A stretch of 64,000 nucleotides of DNA, taken from contig JAURVZ010000035.1 of the NCBI GenBank assembly GCA_030655215.1, positions 1 to 64,000 on the forward strand. The letters run 5' to 3'. A model generated the notes under the pieces. That model searched no databases. It saw only the letters and a list, made by a program, of their open reading frames with translations, and was not told the origin of the DNA. Shown here piece after piece: positions 26,433 through 34,435 of this stretch. The stretch comes from Pseudolabrys sp. (GTDB taxonomy: Bacteria; Pseudomonadota; Alphaproteobacteria; Rhizobiales; Xanthobacteraceae). Positions within the stretch are counted from its first letter, which is position 1. Each line of letters opens with the position of its first letter. The translations under genes were made by a program, and so were the position numbers.

Positions 26433-26696
26433 CTAACCGCTGACGATTCGCGCCGCAATCCGTAACATTTCGGCGTTCAGCTTTTCAGCCATGAAAGGCA
26501 GCGCGACCAACAGCGATACGAAGATCGCCAGGATCTTCGGCACGAAAGCCAGTGTCATTTCCTGGATCTGCGTCAGCGCCTGCAGCAGCGACACGACTAC
26601 GCCGACCACCAGGCCGACCAGCATGACCGGCGCGGACACGATGACCAGCGTATAAATCGCGTCACGCGCGACATCGAGAACTTCGGGACCGGTCAT
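26433..26696 (-). CDS. fliQ: Flagellar export apparatus protein FliQ
   Basis: FliQ, 87 residues with two membrane helices, part of the FliPQR export pore. The segment PVMLVGLVVGVVVSLLQALTQIQEMTLAFVPKI is diagnostic, with the QALTQIQEMTL turn highly conserved. It lies 37 bp after fliE and before a repeat and fliR on the same strand. Confidence 0.95.
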   Translation of the reverse strand: MTGPEVLDVARDAIYTLVIVSAPVMLVGLVVGVVVSLLQALTQIQEMTLAFVPKILAIFVSLLVALPFMAEKLNAEMLRIAARIVSG

Positions 26697-26733
26697 TCGT
26701 TATTACTTCCTGGTGGACGAGAGCGCGAAAACC

Positions 26734-27057
26734 TTAGATCGGCATCCGCATGATTTCTTCGTAAGCCGCGATCACCTTGTCGCGCACCGCGACCACGGCA
26801 TCGATCGCGACTTCCGTTTCTGCCACCGCGGTGACGACATCGACCATGTTCGACTTGCCGTTGATCATCGCCTGCGACTGCACATCCGACTTCTTGCCGG
26901 TCTCGTGGACCGCGTTCAGCGCTTCCTTGAGCACCGAGGTGAAGCTTGTTTCCGGCTTGCCGGGCCCGCCGGCAATGCCAGCCATGGCGGAGGCCGGATT
27001 GGCGCCGAGCTTGGCGATGTTGGCGTAGGCGCCTGCGGCTGAAAGCGGTGAAGACAT
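26734..27057 (-). CDS. fliE: Flagellar hook-basal body protein FliE
   Basis: FliE, 107 residues, links the MS ring to the proximal rod. The conserved end VVTAVAETEVAIDAVVAVRDKVIAAYEEIMRMPI closely follows the family, and SFTSVLKEALNAVHETGKKSD precedes it. The N-terminus is poorly conserved, as usual. It follows flgC by 22 bp in the order flgB-flgC-fliE, typical for alphaproteobacteria. Confidence 0.95.
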   Translation of the reverse strand: MSSPLSAAGAYANIAKLGANPASAMAGIAGGPGKPETSFTSVLKEALNAVHETGKKSDVQSQAMINGKSNMVDVVTAVAETEVAIDAVVAVRDKVIAAYEEIMRMPI

Positions 27058-27079
27058 GGTCTGCCCTTATGTGTGTCGG

Positions 27080-27490
27080 TTAAGCGCGCAGGATGTCGAG
27101 CGTGCGCTGAAGCATGCGGCGGGTCGCACTGATCACGTTGACATTGGCTTCATAGGACCGCTGCGCTTCGCGCATGTCGGTCATCTCAACCAGCGAATTG
27201 ACGTTCGGATATTTGACATTGCCGCTGTCGTCCGCGGCCGGATGACCGGGCTCGTATTTCAGCTTGAAGTCGGACTTGTCGACGCCGACCTTGCCCATGC
27301 CGACGACCTTGGCGTCGAGCGAGCGATCGAGTTCGGCCTTGAAGGTTGGCACCTTGCGCCGATACGGATCGGCGCCGGGCGACGCCGGCGTCGAGTCGGC
27401 ATTGGCGACGTTCTCCGAAATGATGCGCATGCGTCCCGCCTGCGCGCGCAGGCCGGAGGTCGCGATCGACATCGTCTTGAGAAAATCCAT
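27080..27490 (-). CDS. flgC: Flagellar basal-body rod protein FlgC
   Basis: FlgC, a proximal rod subunit of 136 residues. The N-terminal motif ATSGLRAQAGRMRIISENVANADSTP is the rod-protein signature that packs in the core coiled coil, and the C-terminus VNSLVEMTDMREAQRSYEANVNVISATRRML is the matching helix. It follows flgB by 18 bp. No cleavable signal, since export uses the flagellar secretion system. Confidence 0.97.
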   Translation of the reverse strand: MDFLKTMSIATSGLRAQAGRMRIISENVANADSTPASPGADPYRRKVPTFKAELDRSLDAKVVGMGKVGVDKSDFKLKYEPGHPAADDSGNVKYPNVNSLVEMTDMREAQRSYEANVNVISATRRMLQRTLDILRA

Positions 27491-27508
27491 CGTCCTGTTT
27501 CCTAACTC

Positions 27509-27919
27509 TTACCGCTTGCCGAGGGCGGTCTTGAGCAGGCCGAGACTGCGCGAATAGAGCGCGGTCGCCGCCTGGTAATCCATCTGGTTGGCCGCCACCT
27601 TCATCATCTCTTCTTCGAGATTGACCGAGTTGCCGGTCGGCCGGATTTCGTAATTGCCCTTGCTCTCGGTGCCGAAGCGGGTGCCGCTCATCGTCGTGCC
27701 GGCTATATGGGCGCCGTCGGTGCTGGCCATGGTCAATTGCGCCACCGGCCGCGCCGTGACGACGCCGGGCTCGCGGAACTTCGGCGGCACCAGGTCGCGC
27801 TCGCGGTAATTCGGTGTGTCGGAATTGGAGACGTTTTCGGCCAGGACCTTCTGGCGCTCCTGATTCCAGTTCATCTTGGTGCGCAGCATCGAGAAGATCG
27901 GAACGTCGGTAATCGCCAT
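27509..27919 (-). CDS. flgB: Flagellar basal-body rod protein FlgB
   Basis: FlgB, a proximal rod subunit of 136 residues. It has the rod N-terminal signature MNWNQERQKVLAENVSNSDTPNYRERDL and the C-terminal helix VNLEEEMMKVAANQMDYQAATALYSRSL. It is the first gene of the operon flgB-flgC-fliE-fliQ-fliR-flhB. A CtrA-like box lies 82-100 bp upstream in the region shared with the divergent fliO-fliP pair. Confidence 0.97.
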   Translation of the reverse strand: MAITDVPIFSMLRTKMNWNQERQKVLAENVSNSDTPNYRERDLVPPKFREPGVVTARPVAQLTMASTDGAHIAGTTMSGTRFGTESKGNYEIRPTGNSVNLEEEMMKVAANQMDYQAATALYSRSLGLLKTALGKR

Positions 27920-28000
27920 GCTGCCCTCCCGCTCGGTCCAAAGCTGGAGCCCGAATCTGCGAGGGCAGACCCGGCCAGCTAGGCAGACTTTGCCGGGTGT

Positions 28001-28019
28001 ATGGTTAACAGCTGGTAAA
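28001..28019 (-). promoter_or_regulatory. CtrA-like box between flgB and fliO
   Basis: Read on the minus strand: TTTA-CCAGCTG-TTAACCAT, a TTAA-N7-TTAA-type CtrA site with one mismatch in the left half and the full TTAACCAT octamer. It is 82 bp upstream of flgB and 195 bp upstream of fliO. The rest of 27920-28213 shows no gene. Confidence 0.6.
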
Positions 28020-28213
28020 TTGTCATCATTTGAGGGGTCGGAAGGGGCCGCCGTTTACCATAAGGGAACAAGGATATCAGGGACTTGGTGCGGAAAGCCG
28101 CCTTCTTTGTTAATATCCGGGTGGTGTTCAAGGCGGCAAATTGTGCCTAATAGCATTAACTTAACCGACGATTCTCGTCCCCAGACCCGACGCGTACAGT
28201 ACGGAGCGCTTTC

Positions 28214-29287
28214 ATGGAAATCTTCGGTGACTCGGTACCAACCTGGGCGAAATTCCTCATCGCGTTTGCGGTGGTGCTTGCGCTGATCGGACTGACCGCC
28301 GCGCTGGTGCGCCGTTTCGGCGCCAACCGCCTTGGCGGCGCCAGTGCGCGCGGCCGTCAGCCCCGTCTGGCGGTCATCGATGCCTCGCCCGTGGATAGCC
28401 GCCGCCGTCTCGTGCTGATCCGCCGCGATAATGTCGAGCATCTGTTGATGATCGGCGGCCCGACCGACGTTGTCGTCGAACAGAACATCGTCCGTGGCGC
28501 GGCAGCGTCGACCGGCCGCGAACCGGCGCGCACCGAACCAGCCGTTCTGCCGACCGCTTTGCGTGAGCCTGCGGTGCGTGAACCGTCGGTCCGCCAGAGC
28601 GACAATGCCTGGCCGCTGCAGCCGGCCGGCGAACCGACACCGGTCGCCCCTCCCCGCACCTATCGCGCCGCCCCGGCCGCGACCGAAGAGCCCTGGCTCG
28701 CCCCGGAGCCGGGCGCCCGCCCGCGTCCAGCCGATGCGCCGAACCTCACCGGTCTCGCCGCCGAACTATCGGCGAAACTGACGCCGCCGGAAGTGACCCC
28801 GCCTAAGCCCGTGCGTGCCGAACCGCCGGTTGTCCGCGCCAATCCGCCGGCGCCGGCCGCGCCGCCGGTTGTCGTGCCTGAACCTGTCGCCGTACAGCCG
28901 CAGGACGATCATAACCTGGCGGAAATGGCGCAGCAGCTGGAAGCCGCGTTGCGCCGCGCTCCGGCGCCTGCGCCGGAGCCGCGTCCGCCGGTTACCGATG
29001 CCTTGGCCGCCACGCCGAAATCACCGGTGCCGACCCGCGATTACAAGCTGCGCATCGATCCGAAATTCGAAGCACGTCCCGACGTCAAATTCGATGCGCG
29101 GCCTGAGCCGACTTTCGAACCGCGCGTTGAAGCAAAGCCGGAGCCGAAAGCCGACTTCCGCGCCGAGCCCACATTCGAACTGCCGCCGGAGCCGCGGCCG
29201 CAACACGGCCCCGCCGGCAAAAACGTCTTCGACAATCTCGAAGAGGAGATGGCCAGCTTGCTCGGTCGTCCGCCAGGTAAAACTTGA
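28214..29287 (+). CDS. fliO: Flagellar biosynthetic protein FliO, long form
   Basis: FliO-type protein of 357 residues, a membrane chaperone for FliP assembly. One N-terminal span (FLIAFAVVLALIGLTAALVRRF) is followed by a small cytoplasmic domain with RLAVIDASPVDSRRRLVLIRRDNVEHLLMIGGPTDVVVEQNI, which is the FliO core. From about residue 100 onward it is a Pro/Ala/Glu-rich extension with repeated EARPD/EPKADF-like units, much longer than the roughly 100-130 residues of enterobacterial FliO. Its stop overlaps the fliP start by four bases (ATGA type: start at 29284). Confidence 0.87.
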   Translation: MEIFGDSVPTWAKFLIAFAVVLALIGLTAALVRRFGANRLGGASARGRQPRLAVIDASPVDSRRRLVLIRRDNVEHLLMIGGPTDVVVEQNIVRGAAASTGREPARTEPAVLPTALREPAVREPSVRQSDNAWPLQPAGEPTPVAPPRTYRAAPAATEEPWLAPEPGARPRPADAPNLTGLAAELSAKLTPPEVTPPKPVRAEPPVVRANPPAPAAPPVVVPEPVAVQPQDDHNLAEMAQQLEAALRRAPAPAPEPRPPVTDALAATPKSPVPTRDYKLRIDPKFEARPDVKFDARPEPTFEPRVEAKPEPKADFRAEPTFELPPEPRPQHGPAGKNVFDNLEEEMASLLGRPPGKT

Positions 29288-30045
29288 CAGGCCTTTCCGA
29301 CCGCCGTGTTCGACTTGTGTCGGTGGCGGTTGGAGTAACAGGCTTTTTGATCCTTGCGGGCCTTTCGCCCGCTAGCGCTCAGAGCGTCAATATCGACCTC
29401 GGCCAAAACGCCGGGTTGACCGAACGCGTCATCCAGATGATCGCGATGCTCACGGTGCTGTCTTTGGCGCCGTCGATCCTCGTGATGATGACGTCATTCA
29501 CGCGTATCGTCGTCGTACTGTCACTGTTGCGCACCGCGCTCGGCACCGCCACTGCCCCGCCCAATGCCGTGATCGTGTCGCTGGCGCTGTTTCTCACCGC
29601 CTTTGTCATGGGTCCGTATTTGCAGACCTCCTACGACACTGCGGTGCGGCCCTTGATCGCCAACGAGATCACCACCGAGCAGGCTTTCGAGCGCGGCGTC
29701 ATCCCTCTGCGCGCCTTCATGGAGAAGAACGTCCGCGAGAAGGATCTCAAGCTGTTCGTCGACATGGCCAAGCTGCCGCAGCCGGAAAGCCCGGAGAACC
29801 TGTCACTGCGCATCCTCGTGCCGGCCTTCATGATTTCCGAACTGAAGCGCGCCTTCGAGATCGGCTTCCTCCTGTTCCTGCCGTTCCTGATCATCGATCT
29901 CGTGGTCGCGTCGGTCTTGATGTCGATGGGCATGATGATGCTGCCACCGGTCGTGGTGTCATTGCCGTTCAAACTGATCTTCTTCGTGCTGGTCGACGGC
30001 TGGAGCCTGGTCGCCGGATCGCTGATCCAGAGCTACAGCTCTTAG
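29284..30045 (+). CDS. fliP: Flagellar export apparatus protein FliP
   Basis: FliP, the main pore subunit of the export gate, 253 residues. It has a cleavable signal (VSVAVGVTGFLILAGLSPASAQ), the family signature IVMMTSFTRIVVVLSLLRTALG-like segment, FLTAFVMGPYLQTSYD, and FEIGFLLFLPFLIIDLVVASVLMSMGMMMLPP. It overlaps the end of fliO and its stop codon overlaps that of the convergent TPR gene. Confidence 0.97.
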   Translation: MTGLSDRRVRLVSVAVGVTGFLILAGLSPASAQSVNIDLGQNAGLTERVIQMIAMLTVLSLAPSILVMMTSFTRIVVVLSLLRTALGTATAPPNAVIVSLALFLTAFVMGPYLQTSYDTAVRPLIANEITTEQAFERGVIPLRAFMEKNVREKDLKLFVDMAKLPQPESPENLSLRILVPAFMISELKRAFEIGFLLFLPFLIIDLVVASVLMSMGMMMLPPVVVSLPFKLIFFVLVDGWSLVAGSLIQSYSS

Positions 30046-33000
30046 CGGTTGGCGAAGGTCGGCGGCATGCGCTGCTGGATCGAACCGGTCGGTGTCTTGT
30101 CGGGGGCTTTCGCCAGCGGCTTGGCGGCAGCAACAGGCGCCTTCGGCGCTTCTGCTTTCGGCGGCTCGGCCACCGGGATCGGCGCTTCCGGATAACGTGT
30201 GCGCAGGTCGCGCAGAAAAGCATCCAGCGTGCTGGTCGACGCCAGCTTATTGGCAATGTCCTGGAATTCCGGGCCCGCTGTACCGATCGGCGTCGACACG
30301 ACATCGAACGCGCGGCGCTCCGGACCATCGGCAAACTTCACCGCATATTTCTCGCGCAGCCGCGACAGCTGCATCTGCTCGTCGCTCAGCGCGTAGCCAA
30401 TAGTGGCGCGCAGGATATCGGCGCGCTCGGCCTCCGTGAGCGGTGTAAAGTCACGCCAGCGATCGCCATACATCAGCTCGATCTGTTCGGCCGCGTCGCG
30501 CCAGCGCTTCGCCGCCCATAGAATGTCCGAGCGCAGGCGGAGCGCCTCGCGGCCTTTGATCGCGCCGATCACTTCGAGCGCCAGTTCATGACGGCCGGTA
30601 TCGGAGATGGCGCGCGCCTCCAGCAACAGCCGCTGGTCGCGCAATTCGTTCGACAGGTCGGTGGTGCGCGTCTTCTGCAAGGTCGACAGCGCGCGGTCCG
30701 GCTTGCGATTCATCAAATAGATCGTGGCCAGCTTGGCCGCGACTTGCGCGCGCGCCGCGCCGCTCAAGCGATTGTCGACCTGATGCTGCAGCAACTCAGC
30801 CGCCTGATCGAGCAAATCGACCGACACCAGACGATCGGCGAGACGGCGGATCATCTCGTCACCGCGCCGGCCGATCGGCGTCAGCTCACGGAAATCGTAA
30901 AACAGTCCAAGCGCCTCGACCGGCGGCAGCGCATCGCCCTTACCGGCCAGGAACAGCGTGTCGAATGTCGCCGCGGCCTCGTCCTGGATCTTGCGCGTCA
31001 TGTCGGAATTGGGATGCGCCATCAGCGCCGTGCGCATGACATGAAACGCATCGCGGTAGCGGTTTTCCTGCGTATAGAGATGCGCCAGCAGCTTGAGGCC
31101 GCCGGACTCAGTCTCGTCGCCGCGCCACGTCGTCGTCAGCGTTTCCAGCTCCTGGATGACTTCCTGCCGCGGCATGTCGCCGGAGGCGCTCAACAGTTCG
31201 ATCTCGCGCAAACGCCCCTGTGCCGCCGAACGGCGATCCGCCGATGCGGTGGCCGCGCGGTAGCTGGTCAGCGCATCTTCCTTGCGGCCAAGACTTTCAT
31301 AAATGCGCCCAGCCAGAACAGCGATCGACGGCTCGAAGTCGGCCGGCAATCCCATGCTCTCGAATTCATTGGCGACGCGCGTCGCGCCGGCGAAGTCGCG
31401 CACCTCAATCGCCGAACGCATCTCGGCGCGCAACGCGATGCGCTGCATCTCGACCGGCAAAGCCCGCACCGCCAGATCAGCCGACTTGAAACCGGCAAAG
31501 GCCTCGGTCCACTGCCCTTGCTTCGCCTGCGCCATGGCGCGCCACACCGGCACGTCCTGCTGCTCGGCGAATTGCGGATTGGACAATTCCTTCAGTGCCT
31601 CATCCGGCCGGTCGATCATCATGTTGGCAATCGAGCGCAACACGCTGCCGGTAATGTCGTCGCCGTTCTTCTGGTCGGACAAGGCAACGTCGAGCACGGC
31701 TTTGGCTTCCGCACCCATGTCGCGCGCCAGATAAAACCGCGCCAGATTGAAGCGCGCCTGCCGGCGCTTGGCGGGCACCGCCGCGGCGGCGAGCCCGATC
31801 AATTCCGACTGCCGCGCCAGATATGGCGCCTGCCGGTCCGAAGCCCATGTCTGCGTGTCGAAAGTCAGTGCGCGAAAGCCGGGCGACAGTTGCTGCTGCG
31901 CCAAGCCTGTTGCCGCCGCGGACAGCGACAATCCGCCCGGACGGCCGATGACGATCTTGTCCGGCTCGATCGATGCGGTCAGGTCGTCGGCAATCGGCTG
32001 CACAGCAACACCGTGCGTCGACGGCAGCGCGCGCAGTTCGACGAAGTCCTGGCCTTTGAGAAAACCACGTGACGGCGGCAGCGCGGTGACGATCATCAAA
32101 CGGTCGCCGAGCTCAGGGTCAGTAATCGTGTGCACCTGATGCGCGCCGTCAAACGGCACAACGATGCTCGCCTTGTTCTTGCCGATGACGCTGCGGGCAA
32201 TCGACAGAGCGCCGCTCGCCTGCGTCGCCGTATCGCCGAGGCTGACCACCCAGCCGGGACCGTCGGAGGTCGCGCTGGCCAGTTGAGGCCGTGCCAGCCG
32301 CAGCCGCACGATGCCCTCGCCGTTCGCGCCGCGCGTGAAGCTCGCCTGCCGGATCGCCGCATGGCCGCCGCGCGTCAGCGCCGAGACATCGATCTTCGGC
32401 GCATTATCGAACACCATCCACAATGTGTCGGAGCGGCGAAACACGGCCGCCGGCGTCGGCGTCGCGAAAGGAAATTCGATACGCAGGTTTTCGCCGGTCG
32501 TGCTGACAATGGCCGCGATGCTGCCATCGGTGTTCGGCGGTGTCGGCATTGGCACGGCAACTGGCGGCACGGCATCGACGACTGCCGGTTGAACCGGCGT
32601 TGGCTCGACCGCAGCAACGACGGGCACAGCGGCCGGCTTGGCGATGTCTTTCATCAGCTCTTTGAGCGATGCCTTTGCCGGCGCTTCCTTGCTTGGCATA
32701 TCCTTGGCCGGCACGGTTTCCGGCGGCGCGATAGCCGGGCCCGGTGCCGCGGGCTTGGCCGCCTGCGGCGGCGCCGCATCGCCGCTCAGCCCAACATCGA
32801 CGACGAAACTGCGGTCTTCACGGAACGACCGCACCTCCGGCGTTCCGTGCAACTGAAACACGACGGCGACGGAGTCGAAATCCGCCTCGGCGTCGACCGC
32901 TTCCAGTGTCGGCGGCAGTGTCGCCTTGGCGTCAGCGAGATCCCATTTGATCTGCTGATCGAAATTCAAAAGCAGCTTGCCGTCGGCACGCTCCGGCGTC

Positions 33001-33629
33001 ACGGCAACGCCCTGCGGCAGGTCGAAGACATAGCGCATGAAGGTCGGCAGCTTGGCGACCTTCACCCGCACATTCGGCATCGCCTTCATCTTGCTCTGCC
33101 GCTGCTTGGCCAAAGCCGCTTCCGCCTGCCGCGTCCGCGCCGCCAATTCATCGACAACATCCTGCGGCAGGCCGGGCAGCACGCCGCTCCACGGATCGGG
33201 CAGCAGGTCGACATACAGCCGCTCGGCGGCGGGAATGGAATTGACGATAAACTTGCGCGCCAGCGCGATGCGGATCGCCTTGCCGTCCGGATCGCGCCGC
33301 GCCGCGCTGATTACATCCGGCGCGCCGGAGCTCATGCGGTCGACATTAATCGTCACCGGCTTCTTGAATTCGATGACCATGATCGCGCCGGAGAGCCGGA
33401 CCTTGGCATCGATCGCCTCGTCCATGCGAAACACCAGCCGTGTATAATTCGCCTCATTGACGACCTTGATCTCGCCATTGACCGGCTCGTCGGCCGAGGC
33501 CGCGCCGGACCACAGGGCGGCCAGTGCGACGAGACCAAACACGAGGCCACGCGCCGGACGCCGCTGCGCGCGGGCGCTCGCACGCATCTCTTTCAAGGTG
33601 AGTGGCCGAGAAGTCATAAACCGATCCAT
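30042..33629 (-). CDS. Giant exported TPR protein, possibly motility-linked
   Basis: A 1195-residue exported protein. A signal peptide lies at about 25-47 (LVFGLVALAALWSGAASADEP). Residues 50-285 form two beta-rich units of AMIN-like appearance (YTRLVFRMDEAIDAKVRLSGA; LPTFMRYVFDLPQG), followed by a Pro/Ala linker (290-370), another beta unit (about 380-460) and, from about 600, many TPR-like helical repeats (DMGAEAKAVLDVAL, RIYESLGRKEDALTSYRAA, KRWRDAAEQIELMYGDRW). The tail is Pro/Lys-rich. It is convergent with fliP and has a perfect TTAA-N7-TTAA site 43 bp upstream, so it probably belongs to the flagellar regulon. Its role is unknown; a scaffold binding peptidoglycan or motor parts is an inference. 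A second ATG lies four codons in. Confidence 0.8.
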   Translation of the reverse strand: MDRFMTSRPLTLKEMRASARAQRRPARGLVFGLVALAALWSGAASADEPVNGEIKVVNEANYTRLVFRMDEAIDAKVRLSGAIMVIEFKKPVTINVDRMSSGAPDVISAARRDPDGKAIRIALARKFIVNSIPAAERLYVDLLPDPWSGVLPGLPQDVVDELAARTRQAEAALAKQRQSKMKAMPNVRVKVAKLPTFMRYVFDLPQGVAVTPERADGKLLLNFDQQIKWDLADAKATLPPTLEAVDAEADFDSVAVVFQLHGTPEVRSFREDRSFVVDVGLSGDAAPPQAAKPAAPGPAIAPPETVPAKDMPSKEAPAKASLKELMKDIAKPAAVPVVAAVEPTPVQPAVVDAVPPVAVPMPTPPNTDGSIAAIVSTTGENLRIEFPFATPTPAAVFRRSDTLWMVFDNAPKIDVSALTRGGHAAIRQASFTRGANGEGIVRLRLARPQLASATSDGPGWVVSLGDTATQASGALSIARSVIGKNKASIVVPFDGAHQVHTITDPELGDRLMIVTALPPSRGFLKGQDFVELRALPSTHGVAVQPIADDLTASIEPDKIVIGRPGGLSLSAAATGLAQQQLSPGFRALTFDTQTWASDRQAPYLARQSELIGLAAAAVPAKRRQARFNLARFYLARDMGAEAKAVLDVALSDQKNGDDITGSVLRSIANMMIDRPDEALKELSNPQFAEQQDVPVWRAMAQAKQGQWTEAFAGFKSADLAVRALPVEMQRIALRAEMRSAIEVRDFAGATRVANEFESMGLPADFEPSIAVLAGRIYESLGRKEDALTSYRAATASADRRSAAQGRLREIELLSASGDMPRQEVIQELETLTTTWRGDETESGGLKLLAHLYTQENRYRDAFHVMRTALMAHPNSDMTRKIQDEAAATFDTLFLAGKGDALPPVEALGLFYDFRELTPIGRRGDEMIRRLADRLVSVDLLDQAAELLQHQVDNRLSGAARAQVAAKLATIYLMNRKPDRALSTLQKTRTTDLSNELRDQRLLLEARAISDTGRHELALEVIGAIKGREALRLRSDILWAAKRWRDAAEQIELMYGDRWRDFTPLTEAERADILRATIGYALSDEQMQLSRLREKYAVKFADGPERRAFDVVSTPIGTAGPEFQDIANKLASTSTLDAFLRDLRTRYPEAPIPVAEPPKAEAPKAPVAAAKPLAKAPDKTPTGSIQQRMPPTFANR

Positions 33630-33671
33630 CCGGCGAAGCTGCCGGCTGCCGGCAAGCCTACGGATTGGCGT

Positions 33672-33687
33672 TTAACGGGCCGTTAAC
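33672..33687 (-). promoter_or_regulatory. CtrA box upstream of the giant TPR gene
   Basis: TTAA-CGGGCCG-TTAAC is an exact CtrA consensus, 43 bp upstream of the TPR start. The motif reads TTAA-N7-TTAA on both strands. Confidence 0.65.
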
Positions 33688-33765
33688 CGTGCAGGCGCAG
33701 TTGCGTGCAATTGGCCCGAAAAGCTGCGCTTACGTGGTCTTGCCAGGCCATCACTCGCTAACAGC

Positions 33766-33795
33766 TTGACATATGTATCACTCGACGATACATAT
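33766..33795 (+). promoter_or_regulatory. higBA promoter with overlapping operator
   Basis: TTGACA (33766-33771) and TACATA (33789-33794) are spaced by 17 bp. A perfect 9-bp inverted repeat, ATATGTATC-N7-GATACATAT (33771-33795), covers the spacer and the -10, as expected for an autoregulatory operator bound by HigA. The ATG of higB is only six bases after the -10, which predicts a leaderless transcript. Confidence 0.75.
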
Positions 33796-33800
33796 TGCGC

Positions 33801-34082
33801 ATGATCCGCAGCTTTAAGGACAAGCTGGCTGAAGCGGTGTTCAACGGCGAAAATCCGAAAGGCTTCCAGTCGGATCTGCTCAAAGTGGCGCGCCGGAAGC
33901 TTGGATATCTCAATGCTGCACATACCCTGACCGATTTAAGGGTGCCTCCGGCCAACCATCTGGAGAGGCTCACGGGAGACCGCGAAGGCCAGCACTCAAT
34001 CGGGATCAACGATCAGTTCCGGGTTTGCTTTGTGTGGAGCGAGGAAGGCCCGGCGAGAGTTGAAATCGCTGATTACCACTGA
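33801..34082 (+). CDS. higB: Type II toxin HigB (RelE superfamily)
   Basis: A 93-residue toxin of the HigB/proteic-killer family, a ribosome-dependent mRNA interferase. Family marks are NPKGFQSDLLKVARRKLGYLNAA, the segment LRVPPANHLERLTGDREGQHSIGIND and QFRVCFVW, ending VEIADYH. The toxin gene comes first, the usual higBA order. The ATG at 33801 is preferred over a TTG two codons upstream. higA follows after 45 bp with its own ribosome-binding site. Confidence 0.93.
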   Translation: MIRSFKDKLAEAVFNGENPKGFQSDLLKVARRKLGYLNAAHTLTDLRVPPANHLERLTGDREGQHSIGINDQFRVCFVWSEEGPARVEIADYH

Positions 34083-34127
34083 AGCCGTCGGAACGGCGCA
34101 GAGCTTCAGGACAAAGGAAGAAGAGTC

Positions 34128-34433
34128 ATGGTCAAGAAACTGCTTCCGATGCACCCCGGCGAAGTCTTGCGTGAGGAGTTTCTGGTGCCGCTCAAAATTT
34201 CTGCCGGTGCCCTTGCAAGGAAGGTCGGCGTGCCCCGCACCCGCATCGAACGTATTGCTGACGAAACGTCGGGCATCACGGCCGACACGGCGTTGCGATT
34301 GAGCAAAGCACTCGGCACTTCGCCGCAGCTCTGGCTTAACCTACAGACCAGTTACGACCTGCAGACAACGGAAAGAGAATTGGGCGACGCGCTGGACAAG
34401 ATCGAGCCGGTAAAACAGCCCGCCGCGGCCTGA
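34128..34433 (+). CDS. higA: Type II antitoxin HigA (XRE family)
   Basis: A 101-residue helix-turn-helix antitoxin. The start LLPMHPGEVLREEFLVPLKIS and the HTH segment ALARKVGVPRTRIERIADETSGITADTALRLSKALGTSPQLWLNLQ are the VapI/HigA signature. It neutralises HigB and should repress the operon through the inverted repeat upstream. AAAGGAAGAAGAG gives its ribosome-binding site. It is convergent with motE, 2 bp away. Confidence 0.95.
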   Translation: MVKKLLPMHPGEVLREEFLVPLKISAGALARKVGVPRTRIERIADETSGITADTALRLSKALGTSPQLWLNLQTSYDLQTTERELGDALDKIEPVKQPAAA

Positions 34434-34435
34434 CT

